A stretch of 64,000 nt of DNA from Haliscomenobacter hydrossis DSM 1100 (GCF_000212735.1 NC_015510.1:558001-622000); one strand, 5' to 3'. Shown: positions 27,040-36,175, counted from the first letter of the stretch. Notes: generated by a model from the letters alone, not told the origin. Numbers and translations: made by a program.

Positions 27040-28185
27040 ATGAATGTTGAAACCTTGGAGAACTTACAACTGATCAAGGAAAGTGCCCGAGACTTTGCCG
27101 AAACCTACATTCGACCACACGTCATGGAGTGGGACGAGGTTTCACATTTCCCGTTGGACTTGTTCCACAGTATGGGGCATTATGGCTTTTTAGGCGTGTT
27201 GGTTCCCGAACATTACGGCGGCGCTGGACTTGGCTATCAAGAGTACATTACGGTAATTGAAGAAATCGCCCAGGTTTGTGGATCGATTGGCTTGTCGGTG
27301 GCTGCGCACAATTCTTTGTGTACCAATCATATTCTGTCTTTCGGCAATGAAGAGCAAAAGCATCAATACCTGCCCAAATTGGCCTCAGGGGAATGGATTG
27401 GTGCCTGGGGACTCACCGAGCCCAATACTGGCAGTGATGCTGGCCGCATGAAATGTGTGGCTGAGCGCGATGGAGATTATTACGTCATCAATGGCAGCAA
27501 AAACTTCATCACGCACGGCGCTTCGGGCAATGTGGCCGTTGTAATCGTCCGTACGGGTGAGTTACTCGACAGCCACGGCATGAGCGCTTTTGTGGTAGAG
27601 AGAGGTACACCCGGTTTTTTGGCGGGCAAAAAAGAAAATAAACTCGGCATGCGTGCCTCCGAGACGGCAGAAATGATCTTTGACAATTGCCGCGTTCACA
27701 AAAGCCAGATGTTGGGCGAGGAAGGGGAAGGATTCATTCAATCCATGAAAATATTGGACGGTGGCCGTATTTCCATTGCAGCCTTGTCTTTGGGTATTGC
27801 CAGAGGGGCCTACCTGGCTTCCGTCAAATATTCCAAAGAACGCCATCAGTTTGGGCAGGCCATTGCGAACTTCCAGGCCATCAGCTTCAAACTGGCCGAT
27901 ATGGCCACCAAAATTGAAGCCTCAGAATTGTTGGTGCGCAAAGCGGGGGAACTAAAAGACCTGGGCCAAAACGTGACCAAACTTTCGGCGATGGCCAAAT
28001 ATTTTGCTTCGGAAACCGCTGTTGAAGTGTCTACCGATGCGGTGCAAATCCACGGTGGCTATGGTTACATCAAGGATTTTCCAGTAGAAAAATTCTACCG
28101 CGATGCCAAGTTGTGTACCATTGGCGAGGGCACCAGCGAAATTCAGAAATTAGTGATTTCGAGGGAGATTCTGAAGGGGAGGTAA
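27040..28185 (+). CDS. Acyl-CoA dehydrogenase
   Basis: 381 residues from the ATG at 27040 ([20 protein letters not shown]); the frame is open 17 codons further upstream without family support. Standard ACAD features: [19 protein letters not shown] (FAD contact), the substrate-side region [55 protein letters not shown] and the end [18 protein letters not shown]. It oxidises an acyl-CoA to the enoyl-CoA and passes electrons to ETF. It lies just before the hydroxycinnamate-like island and could supply its dehydrogenation step for phenylpropanoid-CoA, or be a general short-chain enzyme. Confidence 0.94.
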   Translation: MNVETLENLQLIKESARDFAETYIRPHVMEWDEVSHFPLDLFHSMGHYGFLGVLVPEHYGGAGLGYQEYITVIEEIAQVCGSIGLSVAAHNSLCTNHILSFGNEEQKHQYLPKLASGEWIGAWGLTEPNTGSDAGRMKCVAERDGDYYVINGSKNFITHGASGNVAVVIVRTGELLDSHGMSAFVVERGTPGFLAGKKENKLGMRASETAEMIFDNCRVHKSQMLGEEGEGFIQSMKILDGGRISIAALSLGIARGAYLASVKYSKERHQFGQAIANFQAISFKLADMATKIEASELLVRKAGELKDLGQNVTKLSAMAKYFASETAVEVSTDAVQIHGGYGYIKDFPVEKFYRDAKLCTIGEGTSEIQKLVISREILKGR

Positions 28186-28224
28186 ATTCCCGAATTTTCT
28201 AGTAGCTCAAAAGCGACTTTTTTT

Positions 28225-28321
28225 AACACAAAGGCCACAAAGGAAAGCACAAAGTGCACTAAGAACCCAAGGCAGCGCTTGTCTTAGTGCACTTTGTGCT
28301 TTCCTTTGTGGCCTTTGTGCT
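28225..28321. repeat. CACAAAGG-family inverted repeat, copy 3
   Basis: Arms 28225-28264 and 28282-28321, near perfect, sharing CACAAAGGCCACAAAGG and AAAGCACAAAGTGCAC with the other copies. Lies between convergent genes (acyl-CoA dehydrogenase and DUF2165), where a bidirectional terminator is expected. Confidence 0.88.
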
Positions 28322-28369
28322 ACTTTTTTGATCCGCTTTGGTCTTTTTCAAAATACGGGATGTCATGTT

Positions 28370-28855
28370 TCACTCGTTTTCCTGCGTATGGAAAATGAGG
28401 AACAACAAAAAAATGCAGGTAAGCGAAAAAGCGGTACCCTGCGCATTCCATTCATCAGACTGCCACATTAAAAACCATTCTCCGGCAATGGCCGCAAATA
28501 CAAAAAACCACAGCCCAATTCCCAATGCGTAGCCCGTTGTAGCAGTCGTTTTTGCCTGTTTGAACTGCTCGTCGCTTGCTTTTATATGGGTTGCCATTTT
28601 ATAGGCTCCAAACAAACACAAAGAACAAATCGTTAGCTCCAAAGCAATAATACTGATGTAAAAAATGTGGTGCAAAATAGAGTTGTTGATGCTTCTCCAT
28701 TGATTTGCCTGAAAAGCGAAGGTGTCTTCCATACTGGTTACCTGCAGCACAAATTGAAAATTTGAACCATAATCGATGAGGTTGTTGAATACGATCAAGG
28801 CCAAATAGAGACCGACAAAAGTGCTGAAGGCAACTTTAATCATTCTGTTGTTCAT
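28370..28855 (-). CDS. DUF2165 family membrane protein
   Basis: 161 residues, four membrane helices. Family features: FSTFVGLYLALIVFNNLIDY near the N terminus, the segment QVTSMEDTFAFQANQWRSIN, and near the C terminus IAGEWFLMWQSDEWNAQGTA. DUF2165 proteins are predicted small inner-membrane proteins of unknown function. It is transcribed with, and 41 bp downstream of, the MarR regulator, so it may belong to the regulated set of the catabolic island, perhaps in solute handling; that is a guess from position only. Confidence 0.8.
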   Translation of the reverse strand: MNNRMIKVAFSTFVGLYLALIVFNNLIDYGSNFQFVLQVTSMEDTFAFQANQWRSINNSILHHIFYISIIALELTICSLCLFGAYKMATHIKASDEQFKQAKTTATTGYALGIGLWFFVFAAIAGEWFLMWQSDEWNAQGTAFSLTCIFLLFLIFHTQENE

Positions 28856-28896
28856 CGCTCATGCATTGACGTTAAAGAATGGTATAATAGCTTATC

Positions 28897-29319
28897 TTAC
28901 ATATTCCTAAAACCTTCGATCAATTTCCCTATCAGATCGCGAAATTCCACCTTTTCCATGATGCTAAAGGGCCTTAAAAACTCCTTCTCGAAACCATCCA
29001 TTGCGCTATTGCACAATTTCAAGGTTTCTTTTCCTTTTTCAGTCAGGCTGATCCGCAAGATGCGCCGGTGATTCGGATCTGTGTATTTTTCCAACAACTC
29101 CTTGTTTTGCAAAATTTTGATGTTTTCATTCATGGATTGTGGCGTCATCGAAAAACGACGAGACAATTGCGCTGAAGACAAGTCGTCCGGATGGTCTTCT
29201 ACAAAATTGAGCACGATGTATTGAGTGGGTGTAATCTCATAAGCACCCAGGATTTTTGTCATGCGGGCCGTAACTTCGATCTCCAATCTTTTTATCAAGT
29301 AAATCGTCCTTGCTGGCAT
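28897..29319 (-). CDS. MarR-family transcriptional regulator
   Basis: 140 residues from the ATG at 29319 (a GTG at 29334 would add five). The winged helix-turn-helix is clear: YEITPTQYIVLNFVEDHPDD, SAQLSRRFSMTPQSMNENIK and the wing YTDPNHRRILRISLTEKGKE. MarR proteins dimerise and usually repress neighbouring genes until a ligand binds. It diverges from the MFS/crotonase/CoA-ligase operon, and a perfect 7-bp-arm palindrome lies in the shared gap (29391-29409). In actinobacterial and other hydroxycinnamate clusters the repressor (CouR type) is a MarR protein that answers to hydroxycinnamoyl-CoA; a similar role is inferred here. Confidence 0.88.
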   Translation of the reverse strand: MPARTIYLIKRLEIEVTARMTKILGAYEITPTQYIVLNFVEDHPDDLSSAQLSRRFSMTPQSMNENIKILQNKELLEKYTDPNHRRILRISLTEKGKETLKLCNSAMDGFEKEFLRPFSIMEKVEFRDLIGKLIEGFRNM

Positions 29320-29375
29320 ATTTAATTTTTTCACGGTAAATATAAAAAATATTTTCTTTTTGTGTAAGGGTTCCT

Positions 29376-29409
29376 TATATTTGGAAGTTGTTATCAGGCA
29401 AACTGATAA
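29376..29409 (+). promoter_or_regulatory. Promoter -7 box and candidate MarR operator
   Basis: TATATTTG (29376-29383) matches the Bacteroidota -7 box TAnnTTTG; a -33 TTTG at the usual distance is not evident. Directly downstream, TTATCAG (29391-29397) and CTGATAA (29403-29409) form a perfect palindrome with a 5-base centre, at about the transcription start. Position and size suit a MarR dimer operator controlling the island. Confidence 0.55.
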
Positions 29410-29429
29410 TAGAACCTACGATCACCGAC

Positions 29430-30761
29430 ATGGAAAGCAAAAATACACCCTCATTGAGTTATGCCTGGTTCGTCGTAGCCATTTTGACTTTGGCCAATGT
29501 CTCCTCATTCGTTGATCGTCAGATCCTTAGTTTGTTGGTTGGATCCATCAAACGTGATTTACACCTGTCCGATTTTGAAATCAGCTTGCTCATGGGGCTG
29601 AGTTTTGCCTTGTTTTATACACTTTTTGGCATCATCATCGGGTGGTATGCTGACCGTTACAGTCGCCGCAACATCATCATCGGCGGAATCGCGATCTGGA
29701 GTTTGATGACTGCGCTTTGTGCCGGGGTGCGCAATTACGGGCAGTTCTTTTTGGCACGCATGGGGGTTGGCGTGGGGGAAGCAACTTTATCCCCTTCGGC
29801 CTATTCGATGATATCCGATTATTTTCCCAAAAGCCGTTTGGGCATTGCCCTGAGTGTGTACAGCATGGGCATCTTTTTGGGCTCAGGATTGGCTTTGTTG
29901 ATTGTCTCGCGCATTATTCCGGCTTTGCCCCAGGAGGGAATGGTTCATGTACCCGTTTTTGGCGACATCTTTCCCTGGCAGTTGTTGTTTTTCTACGTGG
30001 GGCTCCCTGGTTTGGTGATCGCGCTGATTCTCTTTACCATCAAAGAACCTGCACGAAAAAACCTTTTGCAACAAGCCGATGGACAAATCATCAAACCCAA
30101 CTTAAAGGAATCGCTCAAATTGGTTTTTGCCCATCCCCGAGCCTATTTGGGCATTTGTTTTGGCGCTGCTTTCGCCGCCATGGTCAGCTACGGGATGAAC
30201 TCCTGGATCCCGACCTATTTCAACCGCAATTTTGGCTGGACTATGCCTCAGGCCGGACTCAACTATGGCCTGGTTCTGGTTACGGCCTCACTCCTGGGCG
30301 TGTTGTGGGGTGGCTGGTACTCCGATCATTTGGTCAAAAAAGGAATCACCAATGGCCGGGTCAGGGTGGGTGTCATGACTACCGCCGGAATCTTGCTGTC
30401 TTTTTTTGTGCCGCTGCTCCCTGATGCAAATTGGGTATTGCTGGGGCTTTTTTTACCCAATTTCTTTCTTGCTGGCAACATCGGCGCTTCCGCCACAGCC
30501 GTGCAGGAATTGATGCCCAATCAGGTAAAAGTCATGGCCGGAGCCATTTTTTTATTCATCCTCAACATGATTGGCATGGGCATTGGGCCGAGTCTGGTTG
30601 CTTATTTCACCGATTTTGTATTCCATAATGAGCAGGCCATACCCTGGTCTTTGCTCTGGCTGTACGTTTTTGGAGGAGGCTTGGGGCTTTTGGGTTTTGT
30701 ATTGAGTTCTACCCCTTTCCGAAATGCCATCCAACAAAAAACCTCCCATTCAAATGATTAA
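29430..30761 (+). CDS. MFS transporter, spinster-like
   Basis: 443 residues from the ATG at 29430 (MESKNTPSLSYAWFVVAI). Twelve membrane helices. The MFS signature loop is GIIIGWYADRYSRRNIIIGG, and the helix-4/5 region is FFLARMGVGVGEATLSPSAY, as in spinster-type and aromatic-acid carriers. It is first in a tight run with a crotonase (overlapping start) and a feruloyl-CoA synthase (20 bp further). Import of an aromatic acid such as a hydroxycinnamate is the natural inference; the substrate is not shown by the sequence. Confidence 0.9.
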   Translation: MESKNTPSLSYAWFVVAILTLANVSSFVDRQILSLLVGSIKRDLHLSDFEISLLMGLSFALFYTLFGIIIGWYADRYSRRNIIIGGIAIWSLMTALCAGVRNYGQFFLARMGVGVGEATLSPSAYSMISDYFPKSRLGIALSVYSMGIFLGSGLALLIVSRIIPALPQEGMVHVPVFGDIFPWQLLFFYVGLPGLVIALILFTIKEPARKNLLQQADGQIIKPNLKESLKLVFAHPRAYLGICFGAAFAAMVSYGMNSWIPTYFNRNFGWTMPQAGLNYGLVLVTASLLGVLWGGWYSDHLVKKGITNGRVRVGVMTTAGILLSFFVPLLPDANWVLLGLFLPNFFLAGNIGASATAVQELMPNQVKVMAGAIFLFILNMIGMGIGPSLVAYFTDFVFHNEQAIPWSLLWLYVFGGGLGLLGFVLSSTPFRNAIQQKTSHSND

Positions 30762-31524
30762 TCCAATGGTTGAAACGAACATACAAGACGATATCCTTCT
30801 GGTCAGGTTGAACCGGCCAAAAAAACGCAACGCCTTGAACGATGCCATCATCCTGGCACTCGAAAAAATATTTGCCCAGGTTCCAACTACTGTAAAATGC
30901 GCCATTGTCTACGGCGAAGGCCAGCATTTCAGCGCAGGTCTCGACTTGAGCGAGTTGCAGGAGCGCGATGCCGTTGAAGGACTCATGCACTCGCGCAGTT
31001 GGCACCGCGCCCTGGATGCCATTCAATTTGGGAAGGTTCCGGTCATTGCTGTTTTGCACGGGGCTTGTGTGGGTGGAGGTTTGGAACTGGCCAGCGCCTG
31101 CCACATTCGGGTAGCCGAAAGTTCTACTTTTTATGCGCTACCTGAAGGCCAAAGGGGAATTTTTGTCGGCGGCGGGGCTTCAGTACGGGTGCCCAAACTC
31201 ATTGGATTGGCGCGAATGACCGACATGATGCTTACCGGACGGGTCTACCGCGCCGAAGAGGGGGAGCGCGTGGGTTTGGCCCAATACCTGGTTGCAGAAG
31301 GTGAAGGACTAGACAAAGCCATCGAACTGGCCCATAAAATTGGCGCCAATGCACCCATGACCAATTATGCACTGATGCACATTTTGCCCAAAATCACCGA
31401 CAGTACCCAAGAAGTGGGCATGATGATGGAGTCCCTCACCGCAGCCATTGCCCAGAATGCACCCGAAGCCAAAAGCAGATTACAAGATTTTTTGGATGGA
31501 AAAGCTAAAAAAGTTGGTGAATAA
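30754..31524 (+). CDS. Enoyl-CoA hydratase/crotonase family protein
   Basis: 256 residues from the ATG at 30754, which overlaps the carrier's stop by 8 bp; a second ATG at 30766 is possible. Crotonase features: RPKKRNALNDAI, GEGQHFSAGLDLSELQ and the oxyanion-hole segment HGACVGGGLELASACHIRVA. The second catalytic-type region is FYALPEGQRGIFVGGGASVR. Crotonases hydrate enoyl-CoA; in hydroxycinnamate routes they either hydrate feruloyl-CoA or hydrate and cleave it to vanillin and acetyl-CoA. The presence of an SDR and an amidohydrolase later in the cluster favours simple hydration here. Confidence 0.9.
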   Translation: MINPMVETNIQDDILLVRLNRPKKRNALNDAIILALEKIFAQVPTTVKCAIVYGEGQHFSAGLDLSELQERDAVEGLMHSRSWHRALDAIQFGKVPVIAVLHGACVGGGLELASACHIRVAESSTFYALPEGQRGIFVGGGASVRVPKLIGLARMTDMMLTGRVYRAEEGERVGLAQYLVAEGEGLDKAIELAHKIGANAPMTNYALMHILPKITDSTQEVGMMMESLTAAIAQNAPEAKSRLQDFLDGKAKKVGE

Positions 31525-31544
31525 CAACCCTAATAGCAGTCAAC

Positions 31545-33398
31545 ATGCAATCCTTCAATCCTGCAAGCGCAAACTATCGCAAAATCAATACCCTCCCAAA
31601 TTCAATTGTCCAAGCGGCAGGCGAAGATGGGAGCTTTTTGCTACGCTCCACCATCCCCTTGGAAGACTACCCTACCCGCATGACCGCGCGGCTATACAGC
31701 TGGGCCGAAAAAAAGCCTGAACAAACGTTTTTGGCCCAACGCGATGAGAATGGTACCTGGAAAAAAATCACTTATCAGCAGGCCTATTCCCAGGTGAGGG
31801 TCTTGGCGCAGGCGCTCCTCGACCGAGGTTTGAACCAACAAACCCCCATTGCGATCCTGTCTGAAAACAGCCTGGAACATGCCCTGTTGGCCCTGGCAGC
31901 TTTGCATGTAGGAATCCCCCATGCTCCGATCGCTCCCGCTTATTCCTTGCGTTCGAGCGATTTTGGCAAATTGCGGCACTGTTTAACCTTGCTGGAACCC
32001 AGCCTCATTTTTGTTTCCGATTACCCACAATACGCCCCTGCGCTGGAGGCCGTGGCCGATGGTATTGAAGTTGTTGCGGTAAAAAACGTGCCGGTAAAAA
32101 GCAAAATCAGCCCTTTCAGTGAACTACTAAAAACCGCGCCCAGCTCCGCCGTAGAAGCAGCTTTTGACAACATTGGCCCTGAAACCATCGCCAAGATCCT
32201 GTTCACCTCTGGCTCGACCGCCCAACCCAAAGGCGTCATCAACACCCACGGCAATATTTGCGCCAATTGGCAACAAATCACCCAGACCTTCCCCTTCATG
32301 GCCGAGCGGTTTGAGATCATCGACTGGTTGCCCTGGAACCATACTTTTGGTGGCAACCACAACCTGGGGCTCACCCTGTACAATGGGGGTTCCATGTACA
32401 TCGACGACGGCAACCCCACGCCCAAAGGCATCGAAACCACGGTGGCTAACCTGCGGGAAATGACCCCGAATATCTACTTTAATGTGCCCAAAGGTTTTGA
32501 AGAACTGGTGCATTATTTTCGCAAAGAGCCGGATTTGTGCCGACACTTTTTCAGCAATGTTCAGCTCTTGTTTTACGCCGGAGCCGGATTGGCGCCCAAA
32601 GTATGGAATGAGCTCGAAGCGCTGGCGCTGGAGAGTGTGGGTGAAAAAATCGTCATGTCGACGGGTCTGGGCTGCACCGAAGCCAGCCCTTCGGCGATGT
32701 TTCAACAACAGGCGGGAGGATTCCCGGGCTTGCTGGGCATTCCGGTTCCGGGGCTGGAACTCAAATTGGTGCCCAAAGAGGGCAAATTGGAAGCGCGTTA
32801 CCGTGGCCCCAACATCACCCCTGGCTATTGGCGCAATCCTGCTGCCAACGCACAAGCTTTTGATGAAGAAGGGTTTTATTGCAGTGGAGACGCCCTCAAA
32901 TTATATGAACCCGGCAAGCCCAACGCTGGTTTAATCTTTGACGGGCGCATCAGTGAAGACTTTAAGCTGGATACGGGCACCTGGGTCAGTGTCGGTAACT
33001 TGCGCGCCAAACTGGTGGCCAGCAGTCATGGTTTGATCCAGGATGCGGTTATCACCGGGCACGATCGTCCTTTTGTCGGGGCCATCCTTTTTCTTGACCT
33101 GAAACATTGCCGAGAGCTTACTGATTTGCCCGATGAGGCAACCTTGGCGGACATCATCCAGGCACCAGGGGTACAGGCGGCTTTGCACCGCGTACTTGTT
33201 GAATTGGGGGAAAGCCGGACGGGTAGTGCCAGTTTTGTGCACCGGGCGGTGTTAGCGCCTTTTGTGCCCTCGATCGATACGGGTGAAATGACGGACAAGG
33301 GGTCCTTGAATCAGCGGATGATTTTGCAACATCACGCGGATTTGGTGGAGCTGTTGTACCGGGAAGAAGTGGAGGATACGGTCATTGAAATTCACTAA
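31545..33398 (+). CDS. fcs: Feruloyl-CoA synthase-like acyl-CoA ligase
   Basis: 617 residues. ANL-family motifs: LFTSGSTAQPKGVINTHGN (A3), IIDWLPWNHTFGGNHNLGL, the A5-like VMSTGLGCTEASPSAMFQQQ, and the A7/A8 region GLIFDGRISEDFKLDTGTWV. The long form with the DWLPWNHTFGGN block and the closing region matches feruloyl-CoA synthases rather than fatty-acyl ligases. It makes the CoA thioester of a hydroxycinnamate (ferulate, coumarate or similar) with ATP. It follows the crotonase by 20 bp in an operon under the MarR gene. The catalytic lysine of the A10 motif is less obvious (the end reads EMTDKGSLNQRMIL, where DKGSLNQ is the usual A10-like Lys-Gly site). Confidence 0.88.
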   Translation: MQSFNPASANYRKINTLPNSIVQAAGEDGSFLLRSTIPLEDYPTRMTARLYSWAEKKPEQTFLAQRDENGTWKKITYQQAYSQVRVLAQALLDRGLNQQTPIAILSENSLEHALLALAALHVGIPHAPIAPAYSLRSSDFGKLRHCLTLLEPSLIFVSDYPQYAPALEAVADGIEVVAVKNVPVKSKISPFSELLKTAPSSAVEAAFDNIGPETIAKILFTSGSTAQPKGVINTHGNICANWQQITQTFPFMAERFEIIDWLPWNHTFGGNHNLGLTLYNGGSMYIDDGNPTPKGIETTVANLREMTPNIYFNVPKGFEELVHYFRKEPDLCRHFFSNVQLLFYAGAGLAPKVWNELEALALESVGEKIVMSTGLGCTEASPSAMFQQQAGGFPGLLGIPVPGLELKLVPKEGKLEARYRGPNITPGYWRNPAANAQAFDEEGFYCSGDALKLYEPGKPNAGLIFDGRISEDFKLDTGTWVSVGNLRAKLVASSHGLIQDAVITGHDRPFVGAILFLDLKHCRELTDLPDEATLADIIQAPGVQAALHRVLVELGESRTGSASFVHRAVLAPFVPSIDTGEMTDKGSLNQRMILQHHADLVELLYREEVEDTVIEIH

Positions 33399-33444
33399 AA
33401 TTTGAAATACGGTATTTTTGAACTACAGCTTTGCTGCTTATTTT

Positions 33445-33520
33445 TTCACCACAGATTCACACAGATTAACACAGATTTTTCCGGAAAAATCTGTGTTAAT
33501 CTGTGTGAATCTGTGGTGAA
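33445..33520. repeat. Perfect 76-bp palindrome, CACAGATT family
   Basis: 33445-33482 is the exact reverse complement of 33483-33520, with no loop between them. Built from TTCACCACAGATTCACACAG-type units ending in AAAAATC. Lies between the CoA ligase and the secreted hydrolase, 20 bp before the hydrolase ATG. Related elements are at 34705-34829 and 42355-42594. Confidence 0.95.
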
Positions 33521-33539
33521 ACACATAAACCAAATCAAC

Positions 33540-34670
33540 ATGAAAAGCAAATTTCTCCTACTCTTGCTTCTGTGTTTTTGCGCCTTATTCATGAGGGCGC
33601 AAGCCCCCCTTGAACTGAGCAAAGTAGACTCGGGTTCCATAGCAGGTGCCCGCTACAAAATCCTTTTCCCCAAAAACTGGAAAAAGAAACTCCTCATGTA
33701 CGCCCACGGCTACCAATTTGTCGGTAGCCCCAATCAAAGTGCAGATCCCAATCTGGCGCAAAAGCTGCGTCCTTTTTTGGACCGAGGTTTTGCGGTAGCC
33801 TGTTCTGATTTCCGCAAGCAAGGTTTTGCCCTGCCCGAAGGCATCGAGGATACGGAAGCCCTGCGCAAATATTTTTTTAAAACCTACGGCACACCAGATA
33901 CGGCTTTTGTTGCCGGACATTCCATGGGTGGAGGGGTGACCATTGGCACCATTGAGTACTTCCCCGGCGTGTACAAAGGAGCCTTGGCACTTTGCCCATT
34001 GTCCAGTCGACCTTATTTGCAAACCCGCAAAGAATTTGATTTGTACGCGGTATTCAGTGTGCTTTTTCCGGGTGCGGTACCTCCCCTATCTGAGGTCATG
34101 AAGGCGGGAGCCACTTTTACCCCCGCACCCATGCAAGCGGTTTTTGGAAAAGCCGGACCCCTGCGTCAACGCATGATGCAGGATTCGGCAAAAGCCAAAA
34201 TTTTGGCCCAACGTTTTGACCTAAAGCTGGAAGACCTGCCTTTTACCATCCTTTTTGGCGAAGGTGTACTCCGGGAATTGGTGCACCAAATTGGCGGCAA
34301 CCCCTTTGACAACACCAATACCTTGTACAGCGGATTCCCCGATGATTGGGCCGTCAACCTCCAGGTCGAGCGCCTGCCCGCTGTGCCCAATGGACAAGCG
34401 CATTTGAGCCGTTACGACCGTACGGGGAACATCCAACGCCCCATTGTGTTGGTGCACACCGTGTACGATCAGCTCATTTCGCCGCAATACGCTGTCAATA
34501 ATTTTGACAACATGGTGCATCAACGGGGCCTGGAACGTTTTTTAGTGGTAAAGTTCACCAATGGCCAGGGGCATTGTGCTTTCAGCCCAGAACAAACCGG
34601 GATTGCCTTCGATGCGCTGCGCAAATGGACCGCCTTGAAGCAAAAACCACAGTCAGGAAAAATTGAATGA
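33540..34670 (+). CDS. Secreted alpha/beta hydrolase
   Basis: 376 residues from the ATG at 33540, chosen because it starts a clean signal peptide (MKSKFLLLLLLCFCALFMRA); the longer frame would translate through the 76-bp palindrome. The alpha/beta-hydrolase nucleophile elbow is AFVAGHSMGGGVTIGTIEYF, preceded by the oxyanion turn LMYAHGYQFVGSP; the catalytic His may be the one in NGQGHCAFSPEQ. It is exported, so it acts on an outside substrate. Its place right after a feruloyl-CoA synthase suggests an esterase releasing aromatic acids from plant esters, an inference only. Confidence 0.78.
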   Translation: MKSKFLLLLLLCFCALFMRAQAPLELSKVDSGSIAGARYKILFPKNWKKKLLMYAHGYQFVGSPNQSADPNLAQKLRPFLDRGFAVACSDFRKQGFALPEGIEDTEALRKYFFKTYGTPDTAFVAGHSMGGGVTIGTIEYFPGVYKGALALCPLSSRPYLQTRKEFDLYAVFSVLFPGAVPPLSEVMKAGATFTPAPMQAVFGKAGPLRQRMMQDSAKAKILAQRFDLKLEDLPFTILFGEGVLRELVHQIGGNPFDNTNTLYSGFPDDWAVNLQVERLPAVPNGQAHLSRYDRTGNIQRPIVLVHTVYDQLISPQYAVNNFDNMVHQRGLERFLVVKFTNGQGHCAFSPEQTGIAFDALRKWTALKQKPQSGKIE

Positions 34671-34704
34671 GTAAATCTTAATTTTGGAAACTTTTTAGCA
34701 GCCT

Positions 34705-34829
34705 CCTGCGGCGGATTATTTTTCACCACAGATTCCACAGATTTTCACAGATTTTATAGATATGACAAAAAATCTGTGAAAATCTGTGGAATCCGTGGTG
34801 AAATTATTTTTATCAATTTCCGCCGCAGG
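34705..34829. repeat. Inverted repeat, CACAGATT family with GCGGCGG outer arms
   Basis: Outer arms CCTGCGGCGG (34705-34714) and CCGCCGCAGG (34820-34829) enclose inner arms of the CACCACAGATTCCACAGATT type (34723-34765) and its reverse complement (34768-34802). Lies between the hydrolase and the MetE-like gene. Confidence 0.85.
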
Positions 34830-34889
34830 CGGGTGCTAAACAGGTACACTTTTGGAAACTATTCTTTCAACTCTAAATCACACCAGATC

Positions 34890-36002
34890 ATGAAATACAA
34901 TCCACCTTTTCGAGCCGATCACGTAGGTAGCCTGCTCCGCACCCTGGAAGTACGCAACAATCGCCTGCTTTGGAAAAAAGGGGAACTCAGCGCCGAAGAA
35001 CTGCGCGCTATCGAAGACCTGGCCATCGCCAAAACCGTCAAACGCCTGGAAGCAACGGGTATGCGCTCGATTACCGATGGTGAGTTTCGGCGGGATTATT
35101 TCCACCTCGACTTTTTGAAAGAGCTGGCCGGTGTCACGGTTACCGGGGGCATCGAGGCCAATCCCAACGCCAAAGCGGCCGAGGACGGATTTACACCCCC
35201 AAAATTGAGTGTCACCGGAAAACTCCGCCATGTACACGACATCCAGGTAGACGATTTTAAGTACCTCAAATCGGTGGTCACCCAAACCGCAAAAGTGAGC
35301 ATCCCCTCCCCTACCATGGTGCATTTTCGGGGCGGACGGAAGTCGATCGACATCGATGCCTATCCCGATATGGACGAGTTTTTCAGTGATCTGACGGCTT
35401 GTTATCGCGCTGAAATTGCGGCCCTCTACGCCGCAGGTTGCCGCTACCTGCAACTCGACGATACCAACCTGGCTTACCTTTGTGATCCTAAAATGCGGGC
35501 CGCCGCCGTGGAGCGTGGCGAAGACCCCAATGAATTGCCCCGTACCTACGCTGCTTTGATCAACTCGGTGATCGAAGACCGTCCAGATGACCTCACCGTA
35601 GGCATCCACCTGTGCCGGGGCAATTACCGCAGCACCTGGTTTGCCGAAGGAGGCTATGAACCCGTCGCCGAGGTTTTGTTCAACGACATCGCCGTAGACG
35701 CCTATTTTCTGGAATATGACGACGAGCGTTCCGGCGATTTTGCCCCGCTGCGTTTTGTGCCCCACCACAAATCGGTGGTCCTGGGCATCGTTTCTTCCAA
35801 AGTCGCGGCCCTGGAAAGTGTAGATGACTTGTGCAAGCGCATCGACGAGGCTGCCCAATACCTGCCGCTGGACAACCTCTGCGTCAGTCCGCAGTGTGGT
35901 TTTTCCAGCACCCACCACGGCAACCAAATGACCCACGATGACCAATGGAAAAAATTGGAACTGGTGGTGAATACGGCGACGAAAGTTTGGGGAAATCCTT
36001 AA
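34890..36002 (+). CDS. Cobalamin-independent methionine synthase (MetE C-domain)-like protein
   Basis: 370 residues from the ATG at 34890 (MKYNPPFRADHVGSLLRTLE); upstream frame runs through a repeat. MetE/MetK-like barrel features: RADHVGSLLR, SITDGEFRRDYFHLD, the metal/His region VGIHLCRGNYRST, and CVSPQCGFSSTHHGNQ with the zinc-type Cys. Stand-alone MetE-C-like proteins transfer methyl groups with folate or other donors and are not always methionine synthases. In a cluster that may handle methoxylated aromatics (ferulate), it could deal with the methyl group; it is equally possible that it serves normal methionine metabolism. Confidence 0.82.
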   Translation: MKYNPPFRADHVGSLLRTLEVRNNRLLWKKGELSAEELRAIEDLAIAKTVKRLEATGMRSITDGEFRRDYFHLDFLKELAGVTVTGGIEANPNAKAAEDGFTPPKLSVTGKLRHVHDIQVDDFKYLKSVVTQTAKVSIPSPTMVHFRGGRKSIDIDAYPDMDEFFSDLTACYRAEIAALYAAGCRYLQLDDTNLAYLCDPKMRAAAVERGEDPNELPRTYAALINSVIEDRPDDLTVGIHLCRGNYRSTWFAEGGYEPVAEVLFNDIAVDAYFLEYDDERSGDFAPLRFVPHHKSVVLGIVSSKVAALESVDDLCKRIDEAAQYLPLDNLCVSPQCGFSSTHHGNQMTHDDQWKKLELVVNTATKVWGNP

Positions 36003-36175
36003 AAGTGAAAAGTGAAAAGTGAAAAGTGAAAAGCGAAAAGTGAAAAGCGAAAAGTGAAAAGCGAAAAGTGAAAAGTGAAAAGTGAAAAGTGAAAAGCGAA
36101 AAGTGAAAAGTGAAAAGTGAAAAGCGAAAAGCGAAAAGTGAAAAGCGAAAAGTGAAAAGTGAAAAGTGAAAAGTC
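36001..36175. repeat. 7-bp tandem repeat (AAAAGTG/AAAAGCG), about 25 copies
   Basis: The unit AAAAGTG, with AAAAGCG as a variant at scattered positions, repeats about 25 times without a break, beginning at the stop codon of the MetE-like gene. A partly inverted copy (TTCACTTTTCACT, TTTTTCACTT) follows at 36189-36221, so it can fold back. Slippage-prone and probably variable between strains. Confidence 0.95.
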
